Below, in pieces: positions 56,076 to 64,000 of a stretch of 64,000 nucleotides of DNA. Origin of the DNA: Paragorgia papillata (Eukaryota; Cnidaria; Anthozoa; Scleralcyonacea; Coralliidae). Made by a program: the position numbers and the translations under genes. The stretch lies in the NCBI GenBank assembly GCA_035771165.1, contig JAWNZC010000222.1:310001-374000 (forward strand). The letters are read 5' to 3'. Positions within the stretch are counted from its first letter, which is position 1. The number at the start of each line of letters is the position of its first letter. Below the pieces are notes generated by a model, which was not told the DNA's origin, made no database searches, and worked only from the letters and a program-made list of their open reading frames with translations.

Positions 56076-56993
56076 GCCATGTTACACGGTGCAATTTTTA
56101 ATGCACCTTGTCTCGCAATGGCGTTGCAAGGCAAGTTACATGAACCATCGCACCGTGTAACATGCTGTGCAATGGTCAAAATCGTTGCGAGACAAGTTGC
56201 ATGAACCATCGCACCGTGTAACATGCTGTGCAATGGTCAAAATCGTTGCGAGACAAGTTGCATGAACCATCGCACCGTGTAACATGCTGTGCAATGGTCA
56301 AAATCGTTGCGAGACAAGTTGCATGAACCATTGCACGGTGTAACATGCTGTGCAATGGTCAAAATCGTTGCTAGACAAGTTGCATGAACCATTGCATCGT
56401 GTAACATGCTGTGCAATGGTCAAAATCGTTGCGAGACATGTTGCATGAACCATTGCACGGTGTAACATACTGTGCAATGGTCAAAATGGTTGCGAGACAA
56501 GTTGCATGAATCATTGCACCATGTAACATGCTGTGCAATGGTCAAAATGGTTGCGAGACAAGTTGCATGAATCATTGCACCATGTAACATGCTGTGCAAT
56601 GGTCAAAATGGTTGCGAGACAAGTTGCATGAATCATTGCACCATGTAACATGCTGTGCAATGGTCAAAATGGTTGCGAGACAAGTTGCATGAACCATTGC
56701 ACCGTGTAACATGCTGCGCAATGGTCAAAATCGTTGCGAGACATGTTGCAACAATCGTTGCACAAAGTAGAATCGGGTTCTACTTTCTGCAACGATTGCA
56801 GCAATTTTTTTCAGTGCTGCACCGTGTAACACCCCTTCAGCAACTTGTCTCGCAATATTTTGTTATGATTTGGCACTCAATTGGAAAATTGCATAAACGC
56901 GTTGCAGCGTGTAACACTGTCTTGCAACTGCAATGCTACATGAGTCATCATTGCGAGACAAGTTGCATGGAAAAATTGCACCACGACTTCCCT
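56076..56993. mobile_element. Inverted-repeat element with internal 61-bp tandem array, in intron 2
   Basis: The termini 'ggtgcaatttttaatgcacc' plus 'ttgtctcgcaatg' and the complement at 56950-56990 bound the element. Inside, a 61-bp unit ('aacatgctgtgcaatggtca' plus 'aaat.gttgcgagacaagttgcatgaa') is repeated about nine times from 56150 to 56750. It lies between exons 2 and 3 of the LRR-ROC-COR gene. Confidence 0.8.
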
Positions 56994-57044
56994 TGTTTAA
57001 CCCATTCATCCTGCCTGAATCAACAATAAATGACCCTTTATTGT

Positions 57045-57760
57045 TTCACTATGCCTAACACCAGACTATGTTACTCTATCCAACACGACTAGTTTACTCT
57101 GTTTAACACCAAAATATTTTACTCTATCTAACACCAGACTATTTTACTCTATCTAACACCAGACTATGTTACTCTGGCTAACACTAGACAATTTATACTA
57201 TTTTACTCTGTCTAACACCAGACTATTTTACTCTGTCTATAACACCAGACTATTTTACTCTGTCTAACACCAGACTATGTTACTCTGTCTAACACCAGAC
57301 TATTTTACTGTGTCTAACACCAGACTATTTTACTCTGTCTAACACCAGACTATTTTACTCTGTCTAAAAACCAGACTATTTTATTCTAGCTAACATTAGA
57401 CTATTTTACTCTGGCTAACACTAGACTATTTATACTATTTTACTCTGTCTAACACCAAACTATTTTAGTCTGTCTAACACTAGACTATAATGTTACTCTG
57501 TCTAACACCAGACTATTTTACTGTGTCTAACACCAGACTATTTTACTGTGTCTAACACCAGACTATGTTACTCTGGCTAACACTAGACTATTTTACTCTG
57601 TCTAACTAGACTATTTTACTGTGTCTAACACCAGACTATTTTACTGTGTCTAACACCAGACTATTTTACTGTGTCTAACACCAGACTGTTTTACTGTATC
57701 TAACACCAAGACTATTTTATTCTGCCTAACACCAGACTATATTTTACTCGTCAAAGGGAG
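57045..57760. repeat. 25-bp tandem repeat in intron 2
   Basis: Over 20 copies of 'tctaacaccagactatttta' plus 'ctctg', with single-base variants ('tgtgtc', 'tggcta'). It ends about 110 bp from exon 2. Confidence 0.9.
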
Positions 57761-57870
57761 AACCCTCAGACATCCTAAGAAGCAATGGGTTAATCTTAGT
57801 CTTAACAAGTTCCATTAAGATCATATATGAACTACGAGACCCTATACATACAGAATAAAAGTATTTTTAC

Positions 57871-57918
57871 CTGAACCTGTAGGTTTAGCAATCTCTTTGT
57901 TGAATGCTTCAACCACTT
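57871..57918 (-). CDS. LRR-ROC-COR-Death protein, exon 2 (48-bp linker)
   Basis: A tiny exon between 'tttttacag' and TTCAG|GTAAAA that encodes VVEAFNKEIAKPTGS. Its phases fit on both sides: the preceding exon leaves G, giving GAA (Glu), and its own last G joins CC of exon 3. It probably acts as a flexible linker before the Death domain. Identified by splice signals and phase alone. Confidence 0.75.
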
Positions 57919-58199
57919 CTGTAAAAACAAAATTCTGAACTTCAAAAAAAAAAAACATTTTGGGTCTTTTATGCTAAATATACATGTACACCAGTACATA
58001 GTTTTCAATTTGCTTCGGTTTAGCTTATTTATTTCAGTTTGCTTATTGAAGAATAAGTTTTTACATTTTGATGAGAAAAGCTAGTGTTTACCATTAGTTA
58101 GCTAAACACATTTTAAGATAGAAGTTTCCAACCTAGGGTATACCTATCTCTCAGGAGTATGCCATGGCATTTTTACCCCTCTTCAGCCTGAGCCGGCCC

Positions 58200-58830
58200 A
58201 AAACGACCATTTTTTTATTTTACTCTGTTTAACACCAGATGATTTTACTCATCAAAGAGAGAACTCTCAGCCATCCTAGGCAGCAAAGAGTTAACAAATG
58301 ATTAACCCATTCCTGTCTGAGCTGGTCAAAAACAGTCACTTTATTGTTTTACTGTGTCTAACACCAGATGATTTTACTCATCAAAGAGAGAACCTTCAGA
58401 CATCCTAGGCAGCAATGAGTCAACAAGTGATTAACCCATTCTTGCCTGAACTGGTCAAAAATGGTCTCTTTATTGTTTTACTCTGTTTAACACCAGATGA
58501 TTTTACTCATCAAAGAGAGAACTCTCCGCCATCCTAGACAGCAATGAGTTAACAAGTGATTAACCCATTCCTGCCTGAGCTGGTCAAAAATGGTCCCTTT
58601 ATTGTTTTACTGTGTCTAACACCAGATGATTTTACCCATCAAAGAGAGAACTCTCAAACATCCTAGGCAGTAATGAGTTAACAATTGATTAACCATCTCC
58701 TACCTGAGCTGGCCGAAAATGACCCCTTTATTATTTTACTCAGTTTAACACCAGATGGTTTTACTAGTCAAAAAAAGAACCCTCGGCCTGCCTATATATA
58801 GGTAGCAATGGTTTAACCCATTCTTGTCTG
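58200..58830. repeat. 129-bp tandem repeat in intron 1
   Basis: 'aacaccagatgattttactc' begins at 58231, 58360, 58489, 58618 and 58747, exactly 129 bp apart. The unit starts with a relative of the 25-bp repeat of intron 2 ('taacaccaga' after 'ttttactctgt'), so the longer repeat probably captured the shorter one. Confidence 0.95.
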
Positions 58831-58879
58831 AGCCGTCCAAAACAACCTCTTTTTGTCGTCGTGCCAATAGAAGTTTACT

Positions 58880-59335
58880 AAAATCAACAAATAAATTCCC
58901 AACGCAGCCAGGTGAAGAATCAGACATAGTTTAACTCTACTCTGGCTTCAAAGTTTTTTCAAAGTAGCTTAAAGTTACTGTTCATGACCCAATGTTTCAA
59001 CACTCGCCATCATCATCATTTAATGGAGAGTGGGTGCTACTGCTGTGCCACACTTCCAAACAACGTCTTTGGTGGTATCGTGGATGGTAGTGATAATTTT
59101 TGAATTATCCCACGCGTGCAAAACCAACCATGAGATAAAAAATTATCACTACCAATCCACCGTACCACCAAAGACGTTGTTTAGAAGCTTGGCACATCAA
59201 TAGCGCCCACACTCAATTAAAATCGTGATGAGGGCGGTCTATTGCCGGAAGCCTATTTGCATCTTTTTAACCAGTAACTTTTAAGCTTCAAAAAACTTTT
59301 AAGCCAGAGTAGCATTAAACTATGTCTGATTATTA
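58880..59335. mobile_element. Palindrome-family element in intron 1
   Basis: 'gaagaatcagacatagttta' and 'catgacccaatgtttcaaca' at 58912-59000 match the left edge of the 43.2-kb cluster. 59010-59270 is a diverged relative of palindrome 1. 59290-59335 carries the inverse end ('taaactatgtctgatt'). It lies within 30 bp of the exon 1 donor. Confidence 0.75.
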
Positions 59336-59360
59336 AAATGTTGCAAAAAAAGAATATTAC

Positions 59361-62300
59361 CTTTTGGAGGAAAGACCAGCTTGTTTGTGACTTTAGCAGG
59401 TACAGGTCGAGAAGTCTTCCTGCAGACAAAAGTCTTTTCGTAGCTGTCTGGAGTTTTCAGGAGCCTCTCAAAGTCCATTTCATGATGACACTGGTTACAT
59501 TGATCACATTTATTGTAAATGTTATAGCGAAGTTCTGGCCACAACTCCTTCACCATTTTTAAAAAGATCTGGTGGAGCTGTATGACAGCCTTCCACAGGG
59601 TATTTAGTTGACCATGTTTCCCTATCCTGGCAGAAATATCAATCTCACTTTTAGTTTTCTTGGTTATGCAAAATTTAACTTCTTCTGGCTCGGCCATGTT
59701 GTAAACACCAAGGAATCCTTTCTTCCAATGAAGCATGTAGTCAGAACCCTGGTGGCAACGGACCATTTGTCGTTCAAACAGACCAACGGGGACACGACTA
59801 TGGAATTTGTATATGCTCTTTGTTTCCCACTGGTCTTCTGATGCATGTGTTGGCCATACATCTTGAATGGTATCAGGATGGGTTTCAGGCATTAGTGCTG
59901 GGATAAAGGTATACCTCTTGTTGATTTCTTTATCCTCAAGCTCGGCTTCTTTCAGTGTCATTTCATAACCCACATCAAAATGATAGAGTAGAGGAGCAAG
60001 CTTCTCAAAGTCAGCTTCTTCAGGAACAGCATCATACCAAATGCATCGCAAAAGAGATTCTGAAAGTAGGCCATGATCAATCAATTCTTTTTTCTCTGCT
60101 CCAAATTTCACATCATCCATGTTGCAAGCTTTAAAAACTTCTTTGTATTGCAGGTGAGAAGACAAATCATGATGAACGACATCTTTGATCAACATGATAA
60201 GCCATTGGGGATCTGGAAAGACAAGCTCTTTTAGCTCTTCAAGGTGAGCGAATCTTAAAACCTTTCCAAGGCCAACAAGATAAAGAAGAATTGAGTTCAA
60301 AGTATTTTCCTTGTCATCAACTTTCTTGAACTCTTGATTGTGTTCACACAACCACTTTTCAAGCTCTTCAAGTTTTAGGTACTTTGTCTTTCCCAAAGTT
60401 GCTAACAATTTCTCAATTTCTACCCATAATGACGGAAGAGTGTCTTGCAAATGAGGAAACAAAACTGTGTTACTCCCAGTTCGGAACAGTTCTTGTTTCA
60501 ACAATTTTAAGTCAGTTATTGGCTCAAGAGTTGCCTTAGTTACCCAGGCTGCAGCTTCCCGGACTTTATCTCCAGCTGATGCTGCAACAATAACTGTTTT
60601 ATCATTAGCATATTGATTGTTCTCCTGTGATGCAAAAACTGTTGGAAGAACAGGTCGATTTCTTAACAATAACTTTAGTTTGTCAATCCTAAACTTGTCA
60701 TCAAGATCGGCATTTCCCTCCAACTTTTTTATATCACTTTCTATTAACTTTATATCCACATCTTCTTCTTTGACAATTTTGGTTGACATTTGACGACACT
60801 TATCTTTGACAAGGCTTGAATCAATACGGTCACATTTTGTTGCAGCTACCACAACAACAGGTCGCGGTACAATGCTCTTTACTTCATCAATCCACTTGCC
60901 AGTATTTGCATAATATGATTCATCAGTCATTTCATACTCTGAAATATCCACAACCAAAAGAAACAAAGACTTTTCTTCCATAAAGTAATGACTCACAGTT
61001 TGGTACTCCATGTGACCACCAAAATCCCAGATTTCAAGCTCAAGATCCTTATTTTCAGGATCTGGAAACCACGTTCTGATCACAATCCCTTCTGTTCTCT
61101 CCTCTGGTCTGGTCAACCTTGATTCTCCCAACAACAATCCATTAACCAGACTTGTTTTTCCAGCACCAGTATTTCCAATCACCAACAGTCGAAGCCGTTT
61201 AGAGTGAGCTTCGCCAAACTTTTTAATGTCTTGGAAATATTTCAAAATTGCACTACGACTTTCACAAATAACTTGTGGTGGTGTACCTAGCACGTTGCCT
61301 TTGAGGTAAAATTCCACATTCCTGTCAATTAAGTTAGTAAAACTTTCTGACAATTCAGTTAGTCTATTTGACCTCATATTTAAACTGACAAGATTGGGAA
61401 GTTCAAGTACAGCATCTGGCAAAACATGGATGGTGTTGTTCCTAAAGTCCAGATCTTCTAAATTAACGCAATTGTCGAGACCATCCGGGAATTTTTCAAG
61501 ACTACAGCTCCTCATATCCAGCTTTCTTAAATTCTTCAATTTAGGAATTGAAAATGGCAGCTTACCAAGGTTGACGTTGTAGGAAAGGTTCAGATCTTCG
61601 AAATTAACGCAATTCTCGAGACCATCCGGGAATTTTTCAAGACTACAGTTCCTCATATCCAGCTTTCTTAAATTCTTCAATTTAGCAATTGAAAATGGCA
61701 GCTTACCAAGGTTGACGTTGTAGGAAAGGTACAGATCTTCGAAATTAACGCAATTCTCGAGACCATCCGGGAATTTTTCAAGACTACAGTTCCTCATATC
61801 CAGCTTTCTTAAATTCTTCAATTTAGCAATTGAAAATGGCAGCTTACCAAGGTTGACGTTGGCGGAAAGGAACAGATCTTCTAAATTAATGCAATTCTCG
61901 AGACCATCCGGGAATTTTTCAAGACTACAGGTCGACATATCCAGCTTTCTTAAATTCTTCAATTTAGCAATTGAAAATGGCAGCTTACCAAGGTTGACGT
62001 TGTAGGAAAGGTCCAGATCTTCTAAATTAACGCAATTCTCGAGACCATCCGGGAATTTTTCAAGACTACAGAACGACATATCCAGCTTTCTTAAATTCTT
62101 CAATTTAGCAATTGAAAATGGCAGCTTACCAAGGTTGTCGTTGTGGGAAAGGAGCAGATCTTCTAAATTAACGCAATTCTCGAGACCATCCGGGAATTTT
62201 TCAAGACTACAGTCCCTCATATCCAGCTTTCTTAAATTCTTCAATTTAGCAATTGAAAATGGCAGCTTACCAAGGTTGTCGTTGTCGGAAAGGTCCAGAT

Positions 62301-63609
62301 CTTCTAAATTAACGCAATTCTCGAGACCATCAGGGAATTTTTCAAGACTACAGCTCCTCATATACAGCGATCTTAAATTCTTCAATTTAGCAATTGAAAA
62401 TGGCAGCTTACCAAGGTTGGCGTTGTCGCAAAGGTCCAGATCTTCTAAATTAACGCAATTCTCGAGACCATCAGGAACTGTGTCAAGGGCACATGAACTC
62501 ATTCTAAGCTCTTTCAAATTCTTGAGCCCAGTAATTGAAAATGGCTGCTTACCAAGCTTGGGATTGTTGCCAATATTTAAAGCTTCCAAACTGGTGCGAT
62601 CTTCAAGTCCTTGTGGATATGTATGCAGGTTACAAGCGAAAATTGCTAGTCGTTTGAGTTTCACAAGTTCACAAAAAGAAATTGATTGATCGTGGAAATC
62701 ATTGTAATATAACCCAAGTACCTCTAGCTGCTTCATCTTGGTTATAGCCGAAGGTAAGGACTTTAATCCACAGTTAAACAGGACAAGTTTACGAAGATTT
62801 AAAACACTACATGACAATTCAAAATTATTACCCAACGGATTATCATAGAAAAATAATTCTTGAAGATTGTGTAGTTGATCCATTCCAGTAGGTAAAATCT
62901 TCTCCCCTTTGGCACATAACAAGAACCTTTGAAGGTTTGTCATTCCTTCAAGTGGAATTGTGCTACATTCTGATGATGCTCGAAGCTGGGTTGGTTCTTT
63001 AGTCGATGTTTTTAGAATAATATCCTCATTACCAATTTCAGGAAAATTTTCGATTGTTTTTCCCCCAGGGTAATACCCATATCCACCAACATTTACAGTT
63101 AACGTGTCTCCTGGTTCCCCACTTGCGATTACCAGTTCTTCCACACCAGAAACCGTGCATTGGTCTAGACAAGCAAGTGCACCAGGTTGAAAATACCTCA
63201 TCTTCAGCCTCCGCAGCAATTTCTTCCATCTTGGTAAGGGAAATGGATCTCGGTTTAATGCTTGACATTGTATGTCCAAACAAATAAAGCCATTTTCATC
63301 AGTTTTGATTTCACATGACTTCCCCACATATTTGTTGTGCTGGTGTTTCTTGTCAGGATTAAGATCACTCCATTCGTCATACAGACTAACTGAAGTATAT
63401 TGACCCAAGTCATCGATACTACATTGCAGAAACTCTGCCACATCTCTATGAAAAAGCATGATGTCCTTTATCATGGGATGATTCAATAGTTCCCGAGGAA
63501 TAGTATCTTTCACAAAACCTGAATCTCTTAAATCCATTACACATTTTCCATCCACATTGTTGGACCAACACTCGACACCGTTAACGGTAAAAGAAATGTT
63601 GCCACTCAT
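59361..63609 (-). CDS. LRR-ROC-COR-Death protein, exon 1
   Basis: A long uninterrupted frame of about 1,416 residues before the donor AAAAG|GTAATA. Residues 1-210 are an unrecognised N-terminal region. Roughly 215-755 are leucine-rich repeats, of which about 350-730 are seven nearly identical 47-residue double repeats (NLEDLDLSDN, LGKLPFSIAKLKNLR, SLEKFPDGLENC). About 800-960 is a ROC GTPase with P-loop GNTGAGKTS, switch DFGGH and TKCD. A COR-like region extends to about 1,300. A Cys cluster CDQCNQCHH is near 1,370. Two small exons add a Death domain. ROCO proteins of this layout (relatives of MFHAS1) are thought to be GTP-regulated scaffolds in stress or immune signalling. The role here is inferred. 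Confidence 0.9.
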
Positions 63610-63688
63610 TCTGAAGACTTAATTTCAGCGACACAAAATATGATTTCTTGAATGTTAACTGCTGTCCGTAGTCTTGACAAACCTCGAT

Positions 63689-63699
63689 GTATTTATAAA
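63689..63699 (-). promoter_or_regulatory. Candidate TATA box of the LRR-ROC-COR gene
   Basis: The minus strand reads TTTATAAATA about 80 bp upstream of the ATG at 63609, which would place a start site near 63660 and give a short 5' leader. There is no experimental support. Confidence 0.4.
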
Positions 63700-63774
63700 A
63701 GTAAAAATAATCATCATAAACTTAATTGTGAAAGACAAATTAATTACAACAAGAAAAAAAATATGTTGCTTTCC

Positions 63775-64000
63775 AGGAACTGTACTTTGGAATGAAATTT
63801 GAACTGGATTTTGACTGTACTTTGAAATGAAATTTGAACTGGATTTTGACTGTACTTTGAAATGAAATTTGAACTGGATTTTGACTGTACTTTGAAATGA
63901 AATTTGAACTGGATTTTGACTGTACTTTGAAATGAAATTTGAACTGGATTTTGACTGTACTTTGGAATGAAAGTTGGATTGGATTTTGACTGTACTTTGA
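63775..64000. repeat. 35-bp tandem repeat upstream of the LRR-ROC-COR gene, cut by the window end
   Basis: Six or more copies of 'tgtactttgaaatgaaattt' plus 'gaactggattttgac'. The array runs off the window edge. Its inner edge is about 75 bp beyond the candidate TATA box. Confidence 0.9.

Noticed and set aside
62135..62689. 184-codon plus-strand ORF
   Set aside because: Antisense shadow of the LRR repeats of the LRR-ROC-COR gene.

Overview
The window is eukaryotic and almost certainly metazoan. It has spliced genes with GT-AG introns, degenerate nuclear 18S rRNA sequence, tRNA- and 5S-derived SINE heads, and debris of Ty3/Gypsy, Bel-Pao, R2-like, hAT, pogo-like and IS3-like eukaryotic transposons. 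The SAM-domain element protein, the BEN-domain gene, the LRR-ROC-COR-Death architecture and the dense short inverted-repeat elements resemble what I know from anthozoan cnidarians (corals, anemones). The anthozoan placement is an inference from resemblance, not a search result. There are no bacterial operons, phage genes or CRISPR arrays.

Layout. 1-5.4 kb: broken 18S rRNA pieces and spacer, interrupted by a GGAGAC-type minisatellite and a (GGAGGC)n array. 5.5-10.1 kb: a decayed Ty3/Gypsy element (minus) and a Bel-Pao integrase (plus) split by a 1.7-kb insertion. 13.1-15.9 kb: an inverted pair of modules, each a 21-bp minisatellite followed by a SAM-domain ORF. 15.9-16.6 kb: nested short inverted-repeat elements, one keeping a transposase tail. 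18.2-21.2 kb: a second 18S 5' fragment, more minisatellite, a 490-bp tandem duplication and a (GGGGGAC)n array. 24.8-32.6 kb: two copies of the last exons of a BEN-domain gene inside a roughly 2-kb segmental duplication, with a hAT remnant beside copy 2. 32.8-33.5 kb: the 3' end of an R2-like retrotransposon. 34-43 kb: simple repeats, SINEs, inverted-repeat elements and an exact 800-bp IS3-like element with a 6-bp target duplication. 43.2-45.2 kb: two long palindromes with a hammerhead-like motif at the edge. 45.3-50 kb: a 162-bp satellite with about 675-bp higher-order units. 50-51.5 kb: an almost pure polypyrimidine tract that reads as Glu/Lys-rich 13-residue repeats on the minus strand. 51.8-55.3 kb: further foldback elements, a possible lineage-specific gene and tRNA-like repeats.

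The one well-supported host gene lies on the minus strand at 63.6-55.6 kb: an N-terminal extension, a long LRR array with seven almost identical 47-residue repeats, a ROC GTPase, a COR-like region and, two phase-compatible introns later, a Death domain. This is a plausible intracellular sensor or signalling protein. Its introns are filled with minisatellites of 61, 25 and 129 bp.

The most unexpected observation is the BEN pair. The introns and flanks of the two copies are almost identical, but the two coding exons are strongly diverged, including at synonymous positions, and the switch falls at the splice junctions. That is the reverse of normal duplicate evolution and suggests exon replacement through a cDNA or selective homogenisation of the introns.
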